From positions 1 to 60,999 of the forward strand of contig CAZNAO010000003.1 of NCBI GenBank assembly GCA_964571295.1: 60,999 nt of DNA, in the 5' to 3' direction. Every line of letters begins with the position of its first letter. Position 1 is the stretch's first letter. The position numbers and the translations under genes were made by a program. Below, piece by piece: positions 51,180 through 58,876 of this stretch. Below the pieces are notes generated by a model. It had not been told where the DNA came from, searched no databases, and saw only the letters and a program-made list of their open reading frames with translations. The DNA comes from UBA922 sp964571295. GTDB lineage: Bacteria > Patescibacteriota > Patescibacteriia > Magasanikbacterales > UBA922.

Positions 51180-51202
51180 ACTAAATGATAGAAAACAAGA
51201 AG

Positions 51203-52279
51203 CTATACAATAGTTATTTCTTTGCATCGGTACACATCCTGGACCGCATGTAATATTTCAATTCCTTCGTTCATCGGTTTTTCAAAGGCCTTTCGCCCGA
51301 GAATCAGCCCCATACCGCCTGCACGCTTATTGATAACCGCCGCCCTCACCGCATCACGAAGGTCAGATGTACCCTTGCTTTCCCCGCCAGAGCTGATGAG
51401 CCCAATCCTCCCCGCATAGCCATTCAAGACTTGATAGCGGCACAGGTCGATTGGATGATCGCTCGAGAGTTCGGTGTACATTCGTTCAGAATACTTCCCA
51501 AATGAATGTTTACCCTTATTGAGAGCAAGATACCCCCCATTCAAGGTTGGTAATTTTTGTTTTACGATATCCGCCCCAATGGTCGCTCCCAGATAATTCG
51601 CCTGTCCCGTAAAATCCGCAGATTCCTGATAATCCACCTTCCCAACTTTGAAATCTGGATTACGGACATAGCACCAAAGCACCGTGAACATCCCTTTTTC
51701 ATGTGCCAATGCGAATGCCTCAGAAACTTCAGTGATCTGACGCTTTGATTCTGGTGAACCAAAATAAATCGTCGCCCCAACTCCGCGCGCACCCATATCA
51801 TGCGCTTTTTTAACATTCGTAAACATGGTCTGATCATGATCATTGGGATACCGAAACAGATCATTATGATTGAGTTTAACAATAAATGGAATTCGCTCTG
51901 CGTATTTACGACTGAGAATGGCAAGTGTGCCGTAGGATGATGCGACCGCATTACACCCGCCCTCAATCGCAAGTTTTACGATATTCTCTGGATCAAAATA
52001 AGCCGGATTGGCGGAAAAACGAGCACCGGCGGTATGTTCGATTCCCTGATCCACAGGCAAAATAGACAAATACCCTGTCCGTTTGAGCCGTCCAGAATTC
52101 TTGAGTGTATTCAAATTAGCAATTACCTTGCCCGAACGATCGGAAATCGAAAACACATTGGAAAAAAAACTGCGCGACGGGATATGAAGCGCCCCTTTTG
52201 AAATTTTTGGAGTAGAAAAATTGAGAAGTGACTCAGCTTCATCCTCCAAAATTTCAGTTATCTTTAAAAAATCAAGCAT
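51203..52279 (-). CDS. class I fructose-bisphosphate aldolase (DhnA type)
   Basis: The 358-residue enzyme interconverts fructose-1,6-bisphosphate and two triose phosphates. Motifs are LPVDQGIEHTAGARF, KLNHNDLFRYP, GVGATIYFGS, the Schiff-base Lys region GADIVKQKLPT, GLISSGGESKG and GGMGLILGRKAF. It is the DhnA/FbaB kind, unrelated to the zinc class II enzyme. It is monocistronic and probably supplies fructose-6-phosphate for the neighbouring GlmS route. Confidence 0.92.
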   Translation of the reverse strand: MLDFLKITEILEDEAESLLNFSTPKISKGALHIPSRSFFSNVFSISDRSGKVIANLNTLKNSGRLKRTGYLSILPVDQGIEHTAGARFSANPAYFDPENIVKLAIEGGCNAVASSYGTLAILSRKYAERIPFIVKLNHNDLFRYPNDHDQTMFTNVKKAHDMGARGVGATIYFGSPESKRQITEVSEAFALAHEKGMFTVLWCYVRNPDFKVGKVDYQESADFTGQANYLGATIGADIVKQKLPTLNGGYLALNKGKHSFGKYSERMYTELSSDHPIDLCRYQVLNGYAGRIGLISSGGESKGTSDLRDAVRAAVINKRAGGMGLILGRKAFEKPMNEGIEILHAVQDVYRCKEITIV

Positions 52280-52283
52280 AAAA

Positions 52284-52315
52284 AAAATGATAGTATCTAT
52301 ATACTACCATTTTTT
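52284..52315 (-). terminator. terminator between the 88-residue protein gene and the aldolase gene
   Basis: AAAATGATAGTA and TACTACCATTTT pair with one mismatch around a 6-nt loop, with flanking A and T runs. Confidence 0.7.
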
Positions 52316-52335
52316 ACGATTTTCGACAAAATAAA

Positions 52336-52602
52336 TTATTCCTGCTCCTCAACTCGTGCGACTGCATGTGCCCACATCTCATCAATTTCGTATTCAAGCT
52401 CTAAATCTTCAGCATGATCCGCAAACCATTGCTCAAATGCTACTTTAAGTTCAGCCACGTCAGATGCATTTTCAAGCGCATCTTCAAGAAGTGCGTATTT
52501 CTCTTCATGCGATCGTGCAAGTCCATCCTCAATCTCTTCAAAGGTTTCACGGACATGATCAAGGATAGCGTCTTTTACGGAATCGTAATGAAAATCTGAC
52601 AT
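52336..52602 (-). CDS. acidic helical protein of unknown function
   Basis: The 88-residue protein is strongly acidic (runs such as EEIEDGL, DHAEDLELEYEIDEMW) and predicted to be almost all helix. It has no membrane segment and no Cys. No family recognised. It stands alone between its own terminator and a short empty interval. Confidence 0.65.
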   Translation of the reverse strand: MSDFHYDSVKDAILDHVRETFEEIEDGLARSHEEKYALLEDALENASDVAELKVAFEQWFADHAEDLELEYEIDEMWAHAVARVEEQE

Positions 52603-52682
52603 ACAGATAATAGGTTAAAGTGAACAAAGCGGGTTACAATATACCACACTGTTTGAACTTTGCAAGTCCCTTACAATTGGGG

Positions 52683-52722
52683 ATAATAATAGAGTTCCAT
52701 TGCAATGGAACTCTATTATTAT
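52683..52722 (-). terminator. terminator of znuA overlapping its stop codon
   Basis: A perfect 40-nt palindrome with arms beginning ATAATAATAGAGTTCCATTG spans the znuA stop codon (52719-52721). Confidence 0.75.
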
Positions 52723-53645
52723 TTCTGTTTCTCCGCGATCGTCCGCACATTATAATCAATCATTTCAAGATAGCTCGTTCGATCCCTAGACCCCTCAGGA
52801 TCCAGCACCGCAATCACGAGCCCATTATCCTCGGCAAAGGATTCAAGCGACGCGTTAGAAAACTGTGGCTCCATATATAAGGTTTTTACCTGATGCTCTT
52901 CTACCTCTTCTTTCAGATATATCAAATACTGAGGCGTAGGCTCCTTGCCCGGAAATGGCTCAAAAGTTGCGACAATCGTGAATCCAAAATGATCTGCGAA
53001 ATACATAAACGCATCATGAAATGTCACCAATTGCTTATTTGAGACTTGTATCATGAGCATTTTCCATTCCTCATCTTTCAACGTAAGTTCGCGTTTGAAC
53101 ATATCCGCACGTTCAGTAAAATTCTCGCCATGTTCCGGATCGAGCCGAGACAATTCCTCAACAATTGTATCAATCATGAGATATGCGTTCGACGGATCCA
53201 ACCAATAATGTGGATCGATCGAGCCATGATCATCATGTGCTTCATGCACCTCTTCTTCATTCTCGTGATCTTCATATTCGTGCGATTCAGCCGTTGTCCG
53301 AAGTGAGATATTTCGATCAAGTGAGATAAGCACTGCACCAGGAACTGCAGAGCTGATCGACGAGGTCCAGGAATCAAGTCCATGACCGACTTCAAAAATA
53401 ATCGAAGCACCCTGCAAATCTTTGATGATTGATGGGGTAGGCTCATACGTATGCGGACTTGCGCCGGGTGGAAGGATAAGAACAGTATCAACATCTTCCC
53501 CGCCTACAATCCGCACCAGATCATAGATCGGGAATATCGTCGCCGCAACCTTTGGTTTTTCAGACGATACGGAAACCCTGCTGCAGCCAGCCCCAAGAAG
53601 AACGACAAAAACAAGCGGAAGAAATAATGTACGGAGATAGCGCAT
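52719..53645 (-). CDS. znuA: zinc ABC transporter substrate-binding lipoprotein
   Basis: The 308-residue cluster A-I binding protein captures zinc outside the membrane. The signal peptide ends in the lipobox LGAGC. Metal ligands are expected at His in GASPHTYEPTPS, His in DPHYWLDPSNAY, His in VTFHDAFMYFADHFG, and a late Asp/Glu. A His- and acid-rich loop (about 118-146, EDHENEEEVHEAHDDH) is the mark of zinc-specific ZnuA. It is divergent from the zur-znuC-znuB genes. Confidence 0.93.
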   Translation of the reverse strand: MRYLRTLFLPLVFVVLLGAGCSRVSVSSEKPKVAATIFPIYDLVRIVGGEDVDTVLILPPGASPHTYEPTPSIIKDLQGASIIFEVGHGLDSWTSSISSAVPGAVLISLDRNISLRTTAESHEYEDHENEEEVHEAHDDHGSIDPHYWLDPSNAYLMIDTIVEELSRLDPEHGENFTERADMFKRELTLKDEEWKMLMIQVSNKQLVTFHDAFMYFADHFGFTIVATFEPFPGKEPTPQYLIYLKEEVEEHQVKTLYMEPQFSNASLESFAEDNGLVIAVLDPEGSRDRTSYLEMIDYNVRTIAEKQK

Positions 53646-53710
53646 AATTAATTACATTAAAAATCATAAAATCCGAAAGTGCGCTGCGTTCACTTTTCGT
53701 ATATATGACT

Positions 53711-53739
53711 AGTGTAATGCAAACCATTTTCAATTGCAA
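53711..53739 (-). promoter_or_regulatory. znuA promoter with palindromic TTGCAA element
   Basis: On the minus strand TTGCAA (53734-53739) and TACACT (53711-53716) are 17 nt apart. The inverted words TGCAA and TTGCA at 53718-53738 flank 11 nt and could be the regulator site. Confidence 0.5.
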
Positions 53740-53761
53740 GTAGATTGCTGTGGATAATAGA

Positions 53762-53790
53762 TTGCAATATTCTAAAAAATAAGCTATAGT
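53762..53790 (+). promoter_or_regulatory. zur-znuCB promoter
   Basis: TTGCAA (53762-53767) and TATAGT (53785-53790) are 17 nt apart. The ATG at 53800 is nine bases past the -10 box, so the mRNA should be leaderless. Confidence 0.6.
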
Positions 53791-53799
53791 TAGGATCAT

Positions 53800-54210
53800 A
53801 TGGCATATACGGGTAAGGTAAAAAATTGGCTCCTCGAAGGCCTAACCAAGGAAGGGTACAAGGCCACGACCCCGAGGCGTGTCTTGACCGAATACCTCCT
53901 GAAACAGGAGGGCTTGTTTTGTGCGCTCAATGTGGCAAAAAAACTACCCAAACTCGACAAAGTCTCGATCTATCGAACGCTGGAAACCCTGAAAGAACTC
54001 AATCTCATAAACCCGGTCATCAATATTGACGGTCAGCAATTCTACGAAAAAAGCGAAGAAGACCACCATCACCATATCATCTGTACGAACTGTAAAAAAA
54101 CCAAATGCGTCGATTGTCGTCATGACGAAATACCCAAAATCGGAGGATTTTCCAATGTCCGTCACTCATTTATTCTGACTGGTCTCTGCACCGTATGCAA
54201 AAAAAAATAA
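53800..54210 (+). CDS. Fur-family zinc uptake regulator (Zur-like)
   Basis: The 136-residue repressor has the Fur winged helix (about 22-75, TTPRRVLTEYLL and VSIYRTLETLKELNLI) and a dimerisation domain with HHHHIICTNC, C103-C106 (CVDC) and C130-C133 (CTVC). The structural zinc site uses Cys95, Cys98, Cys130 and Cys133. Gene position, divergent from znuA and upstream of znuC and znuB, points to zinc as signal. It overlaps znuC by 16 nt. Confidence 0.9.
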   Translation: MAYTGKVKNWLLEGLTKEGYKATTPRRVLTEYLLKQEGLFCALNVAKKLPKLDKVSIYRTLETLKELNLINPVINIDGQQFYEKSEEDHHHHIICTNCKKTKCVDCRHDEIPKIGGFSNVRHSFILTGLCTVCKKK

Positions 54211-54929
54211 CCATAAAACCGTATATTACGGTGACAGACGTGACACATCGCTACGGAGACGTGAGTGTGCTTGATCATGTTTCATGCACAATAGAAAAAG
54301 GCTCCCTGACCGCTATTTTGGGCCCGAATGGTTCAGGAAAAACGACCCTTGTCCGGGCAATGATGGGTTTACTTACACCGACCGAAGGCACGATCGCCAT
54401 TGCAGGCAAGAAACCCGAAGAGATGCGGACCGAGATCGGATACGTGCCACAACAATTGCAATTCGACCGGACACTGCCGATCACCGTCAAGGAATTCCTG
54501 AAAGTGTACAAATGCCGGCGGGAGGGGCACCGGTACAAAAATATCGAGAGCGTGCTTGCCGAAGTGGGACTTGAAAGTCACATGGATCAAAAATTGGGAA
54601 CGCTCTCAGGCGGGCAATTCCAGCGTGCACTGATCGCACGGGCGATATTCCATGAAAAGGAGATATTGATACTTGACGAACCTTCGGCGGCGATCGATGC
54701 CGAAGGAGAAGAAACGTTATATCAGATGATCGAGAAACTCAATCGTGAACGCGGAATTACCTGCATAATCATTTCCCATGACATAGCCATGGTACATCGT
54801 TTTGCGGATTCAGTGATCTGTCTCAATAAAGAAAAAATCTGCCAAGGAGCTCCTTCCTCAACCATCACTCCTAAAGTATTGAAACAACTCTACGGATCAG
54901 ACGCGGGAGTGTATCATCATCACCATTAA
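54195..54929 (+). CDS. znuC: zinc ABC transporter ATP-binding protein
   Basis: The 244-residue ATPase has Walker A GPNGSGKTT, Q-loop YVPQQLQF, signature LSGGQFQRALIARA, Walker B ILILDEPSAAID and the H-loop in IIISHDIAMVH. It ends in YHHHH, a His tail also seen in other metal-transport ATPases. It drives zinc import through ZnuB and overlaps the regulator gene upstream. Confidence 0.93.
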   Translation: MQKKITIKPYITVTDVTHRYGDVSVLDHVSCTIEKGSLTAILGPNGSGKTTLVRAMMGLLTPTEGTIAIAGKKPEEMRTEIGYVPQQLQFDRTLPITVKEFLKVYKCRREGHRYKNIESVLAEVGLESHMDQKLGTLSGGQFQRALIARAIFHEKEILILDEPSAAIDAEGEETLYQMIEKLNRERGITCIIISHDIAMVHRFADSVICLNKEKICQGAPSSTITPKVLKQLYGSDAGVYHHHH

Positions 54930-54934
54930 ACCCA

Positions 54935-55015
54935 TAGCACATTTCACGTATCACGTACCAAAATAAATCTGAATCGTATTGATATGTGGTATGTGATACG
55001 TGCTACGTAAAAGAC
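54935..55015. repeat. imperfect inverted repeat between znuC and znuB
   Basis: Left arm words CACATTTCACGTATCACGTACC and right arm words GGTATGTGATACGTGCTACGT are imperfect complements, a third member of the word-like repeat family. Confidence 0.55.
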
Positions 55016-55018
55016 TAT

Positions 55019-55819
55019 ATGCTCGATTTCCTCCAATATCCCTTCATGCAACGTGCGCTTCTCTCAGGAGCATTCATTTCGATTGTCTTAGGATGGCTCG
55101 GCACATTTATCGTGTCCCGCAAGATGAGTTTTCTCGGTGACGGCATTGCACACGCTTCACTCGGAGGGATCGCACTTGCCATTCTGGTAGGACTAGCTCC
55201 CCTGCCGACTGCGCTAATATTTGGAGTCATACTCGCACTTATATTATTTGCAATTGAACAAAAGACAAATATTGGTCAGGACATGGCGATCGGCATGATA
55301 TTTACTACATCACTCGCGATCGGCATCATCCTCATGAATTTCCATGAGGGATACCAGCCCGAACTCGTAAGCTATCTCTTTGGAAGTATCCTCGCAATCA
55401 ATACGAGTGACCTCTATAGTATCGCATTCGTAGGCGTGGGAACCCTGGCCATGCTTGGAATATGGAACCGCGAATTCACCTTCATCACCTTCGACAAAGA
55501 TGGTGCGTACCTCTCCGGCATCTCTCCTGCAAAATACGACCTCGCACTCTATGTTATCTCAGCTTTAGCGATTATCGTGAGCGTAAAGCTCGTCGGAATC
55601 ATCCTCGTTTCAGCGCTCCTTATTACTCCAAGTGCGACCGCAAAATTGATCGCTCCCTCATTTGGTGCGTTCCAAAAAATCGCCACAGTGATAGCGCTCA
55701 TAACCACACTCACCGGTCTTATCCTCTCCTACTACCTTGATCTCCCGTCCGGAGCTACGATTATCCTCGTAGGTACGACAGTCTTCGTTTTGACAAATAT
55801 CATTAGAAATAAAAAGTAA
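55019..55819 (+). CDS. znuB: zinc ABC transporter permease
   Basis: From the ATG at 55019 the protein is 266 residues with about eight membrane helices. The ABC-3 family motifs FIVSRKMSFLGDGIAHASLGGIA, the coupling region ALYVISALAIIVSVKLVGIILVSALLITPSATAKL, and the late GLILSYYLDLPSGATIIL are present. The frame from 54986 crosses the repeat and is not used. The 89-nt interval to znuC carries the inverted repeat. Confidence 0.93.
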   Translation: MLDFLQYPFMQRALLSGAFISIVLGWLGTFIVSRKMSFLGDGIAHASLGGIALAILVGLAPLPTALIFGVILALILFAIEQKTNIGQDMAIGMIFTTSLAIGIILMNFHEGYQPELVSYLFGSILAINTSDLYSIAFVGVGTLAMLGIWNREFTFITFDKDGAYLSGISPAKYDLALYVISALAIIVSVKLVGIILVSALLITPSATAKLIAPSFGAFQKIATVIALITTLTGLILSYYLDLPSGATIILVGTTVFVLTNIIRNKK

Positions 55820-55843
55820 TCATCGATGAGTCTCGATTAACCT

Positions 55844-56620
55844 ATGATTAATAACCTTGACCCCATCCTCGCACTGCTCGGACCTTTCACTATCCGCTGG
55901 TATGGCCTTATGCTTGGTATCGGAGTCCTGGTCTGTCTTTTGACCTATTACACGCTGAGCAGATCAAACAAGGAAAAATTAAATACCATCTACGATTTCT
56001 CAGTCTGGCTTATCGTGGGAGGACTTATGGGTGCGCGTCTGGGACATATCATGTTCTACAATCTCCCCTACTTTTTAGCCAATCCAAAGGAAATTATCAT
56101 GATCAACCACGGCGGTCTCTCAAGCCATGGACTGGCGATTGGACTGCTCCTTACGGCATGGGTTTATAAGAAAGTAAAAAAGATAGACCTCAAAAACTAT
56201 CTCGACCTTATGGTCGTACCGATTCCCTTCCTTGCAGGCTGTATCAGAATTGGCAACTACTTCAATTCAGAAATAATTGGCAAACCTACCGATGTCCCAT
56301 GGGGGGTATACTTTGCCCGTGTCGACTCCGAGATGGTTTTGAGGCATCCGCAACAACTCTATGAAGCTGCCACATGCTTCATTATCTTCGGAATTACCCT
56401 GTTTGTTTATAAAAAAATTCAACCGAAAAAATCCCAACTCTATACCTTTTATTTTTTCATATTGACGTATTTTTCAACTCGATTTCTCCTGGAATTTACC
56501 AAAGAACCACACAATATTCCTGACTTTTTCCTAACCACAGGACAAATGCTCAGTATCCCGTTTATCGTATGGACTGTGTGGTTTCTTATAACACACTATA
56601 ATAAAACACAATCTAACTAA
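55844..56620 (+). CDS. lgt: prolipoprotein diacylglyceryl transferase
   Basis: The 258-residue membrane enzyme (seven helices) attaches diacylglycerol to the lipobox Cys. Conserved segments are IRWYGLMLGIGVL, GGLMGARLGHIMFYN, the catalytic HGGLSSHGLAIG, and the signature RIGNYFNSEIIGKPTDVPWGV with the essential Arg and Asn. It would process the lipoproteins at 9.2 kb and ZnuA. Confidence 0.95.
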   Translation: MINNLDPILALLGPFTIRWYGLMLGIGVLVCLLTYYTLSRSNKEKLNTIYDFSVWLIVGGLMGARLGHIMFYNLPYFLANPKEIIMINHGGLSSHGLAIGLLLTAWVYKKVKKIDLKNYLDLMVVPIPFLAGCIRIGNYFNSEIIGKPTDVPWGVYFARVDSEMVLRHPQQLYEAATCFIIFGITLFVYKKIQPKKSQLYTFYFFILTYFSTRFLLEFTKEPHNIPDFFLTTGQMLSIPFIVWTVWFLITHYNKTQSN

Positions 56621-56642
56621 GATATAAAAAATTTGTACTACT

Positions 56643-57047
56643 ATGATAAATTTTATTAGCGTCTATATCGCAACACTCATCCCCCTACTACTAATTGACG
56701 CGGTGTGGCTCATCGTAATGGCACCAAAACTGTACCGTACGCATATGGCTCATCTTATGAGCGATACACCGAAGCTCATCCCTGCAGCAATATTCTACGT
56801 ACTATACGCGCTTGGAATAACGTTATTTGTCATACTCCCTGGAATAGAAAATAAGTATAACACAATTAAAATACTCGCATACGGGGGGCTATTCGGCCTC
56901 ATCGCATACGGCACATACGACCTTACCAACCACGCTACATTAAAAAACTGGCCTGCGATAATCACTATTACAGATCTCATGTGGGGTACCGTCCTTACCG
57001 GTGTAGTAAGTATAATTGCAATAAATGTGGTAAAGCTCTGGCAATAA
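56643..57047 (+). CDS. DUF2177 membrane protein
   Basis: The 134-residue protein has four membrane helices and the DUF2177 markers DAVWLIVMAPKLYRTHMAHLM, PAAIFYVLYALGI, GGLFGLIAYGTYDLTNHATLKNWP and TDLMWGTVLTG. Function unknown. The next gene, a DUF1295 protein, starts 2 nt later, and these two families are often neighbours. Confidence 0.9.
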   Translation: MINFISVYIATLIPLLLIDAVWLIVMAPKLYRTHMAHLMSDTPKLIPAAIFYVLYALGITLFVILPGIENKYNTIKILAYGGLFGLIAYGTYDLTNHATLKNWPAIITITDLMWGTVLTGVVSIIAINVVKLWQ

Positions 57048-57049
57048 AT

Positions 57050-57832
57050 ATGACATTACTCATTTCTACATACAGTACTATTATCCCAGTGTTACTAGTA
57101 TATTTCTCAGGCTGGTTCATCATCTCCCTCATAAAAAGAAGAAACGATGTCGCAGATATTGCATGGGGCCTTGGTTTTTGTATTGTCGCTTGGACCACAT
57201 ACCAAAAAAATCAACCACTCCTCAGCACCTCAAACATTGCAACCATACTTGTTACAATCTGGGCGGTTAGACTTTCAACACACATTTATTTTAGGAATCG
57301 AACAAAAACAGAAGATTATCGATATCGCACATGGCGAGAAGTGTGGGGAAAATGGTTTTATATCAGAAGCTTCCTCCAAGTATTTATATTTCAAGGAATA
57401 CTCCTTCTCATCATTTCAACACCAATACTTATTGCGAACACACAATTTTCCCAAGATGAAAACATAGTTCTGAAAATACTTGGTATTGGTATATGGTCGC
57501 TCGGTTTCTTTTTTGAAACAGTTGGAGATAGACAGCTTTCTATATTTATTAAAAACAAAAATAACCAGGGAAAAATTCTCACTACCGGATTATGGAAGTA
57601 CAGTAGACATCCCAACTATTTTGGAGAAATTACACAATGGTGGGCACTATGGATACTTACACTATCCCATCCTTATGGATGGGCAGGTATTATCGGACCC
57701 TTAACCATCACATTCTTAATTCTAAAAGTTTCAGGAATACCATTATTGGAGAAAAAGATGGAGCGTAACCCTAATTTCAACACATACAAAGAAAAAACAA
57801 GTATCCTGTTTCCCCTTCCACCCAAAAAATAA
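57050..57832 (+). CDS. DUF1295 (steroid 5-alpha-reductase-like) membrane protein
   Basis: From the ATG at 57050 the protein is 260 residues with six or seven helices. It has RNDVADIAWGLGF, GEITQWWALWIL preceded by GLWKYSRHPNYF, and the final EKKMERNPNFNTYKEKTS. These are the DUF1295/ICMT-like motifs for an integral-membrane reductase or methyltransferase fold. Substrate unknown. The longer frame from 56981 overlaps the DUF2177 gene. Confidence 0.9.
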   Translation: MTLLISTYSTIIPVLLVYFSGWFIISLIKRRNDVADIAWGLGFCIVAWTTYQKNQPLLSTSNIATILVTIWAVRLSTHIYFRNRTKTEDYRYRTWREVWGKWFYIRSFLQVFIFQGILLLIISTPILIANTQFSQDENIVLKILGIGIWSLGFFFETVGDRQLSIFIKNKNNQGKILTTGLWKYSRHPNYFGEITQWWALWILTLSHPYGWAGIIGPLTITFLILKVSGIPLLEKKMERNPNFNTYKEKTSILFPLPPKK

Positions 57833-57863
57833 TCTGTCTATTAAAAAACTATTACGGTATAAC

Positions 57864-57892
57864 AAAAACCACCTTTTAATGAGGTGGTTTTT
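57864..57892. terminator. bidirectional terminator between the DUF1295 gene and 5S rRNA
   Basis: AAAAACCACCT and AGGTGGTTTTT pair around a 7-nt loop, serving the plus-strand operon and the minus-strand rRNA operon. Confidence 0.85.
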
Positions 57893-57915
57893 TGCCAAAC
57901 AAAAAACTGAGTACA

Positions 57916-58029
57916 GAATCTAGGCGCCGACCTACTCTCGCCTTGCGACTACCATTGGAGCTGAAGGGCTTAACTGCCGTGTTCGGGATGGGAACGGGTG
58001 GACCCCCTTCGCAAAAAGCACCTAGATTC
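57916..58029 (-). rRNA. rrf: 5S ribosomal RNA
   Basis: The minus strand contains the 5S core CCACCCGTTCCCATCCCGAA, CACGGCAGTTAAG, CTCCAATGGTAGT and the loop E/helix IV stretch CGAGAGTAGGTCGG. Exact ends are uncertain. The terminal helix continues outwards as a 23-bp stem with three G-U pairs (57905-58040), which is probably the processing stem. Confidence 0.93.
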
Positions 58030-58199
58030 TATACTCAGTTGAATTGAAAAAGTAACAAGTTGTTGTAGTTAACAGTCTTCGAAACACAACTCTGTGTTTC
58101 TGTAGTGCTCGATATATTAGTACGCCTTGGCTATTCACCTAGCGCCTATCAACGTCATAGTCTCTGACGAATCTCAAACGAATATTAATCTTGAGAATA

Positions 58200-58230
<31 letters not shown>

Positions 58231-58351
58231 TATGCCGAACTTAGCTACCCAGCAATGCATGGCACACAACTGGTACACCAGAGGTTCGTTCTTCCCGGTC
58301 CTCTCGTACTAGGAAAGAGTTCTCTCAATATTCTGCGCCCACAGTAGATAG

Positions 58352-58403
<52 letters not shown>

Positions 58404-58416
58404 TGGCGAACAGCCA

Positions 58417-58447
<31 letters not shown>

Positions 58448-58463
58448 CGATGAGCCGACATCG

Positions 58464-58876
58464 TACATATTCCTCACTTTCATGAGGGGTAGACTATATC
58501 TTCTTCTTGCTCTGGATCGTAGCTATCCCGACACACGGTCTGGACATGCATAATCTCAGTTTGACTCAGCAAGAGTCGGCGTGTTACCTGCGTCAGTCGA
58601 AAGTCTACAAAGTCGAAAGTCAAAAGTGAATTGGTATTTACTTTATGACTTTATGGACTTTTTGACTTTAGACTAATACAAGTCTCCCCTTTCGGGTCAG
58701 TCGTTACGGGGTCATACGATCGAATGATCGTAGACTTCCCACGGTATTGCCGGGTGGCGGGCTGCCACTGACGGGTTCACCGTTATAAGCCGATATTTGA
58801 TTCTCACTATCTAATTTAATAATTTTGACGAAAAAATTTGGGAAAACAATCGCTTGTCATGCACCCCGATATGTTA
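58464..58876 (-). ncRNA. group I intron in the peptidyl-transferase loop of 23S rRNA (after U2500)
   Basis: The 23S sequence GGCACCT is separated from CGATGTCGGCTC by 413 nt. P1 can form between exon GCACCU and GGGUGC (58860s) with the diagnostic U-G pair at the splice site, and P10 between AUCG and exon CGAU. The core shows P3 CCCGGCA with UGUCGGG, P7 CAGAC with GUCUA, the classic AAGATATAGTCTA motif and a P9 hairpin CCTCA/TGAGG. No endonuclease gene is inside. The nucleotide before the 3' exon is A in this alignment, where G is usual, so the 3' end may be off by a base or two. Confidence 0.88.
58600..58672. repeat. AAAGTC-type inverted repeat inside the intron
   Basis: Left arm (58600-58626) and right arm (58640-58672) consist of AAAGTC/GACTTT words and pair imperfectly. 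They form an extra peripheral stem of the intron that is unrelated to its catalytic core. Confidence 0.7.
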
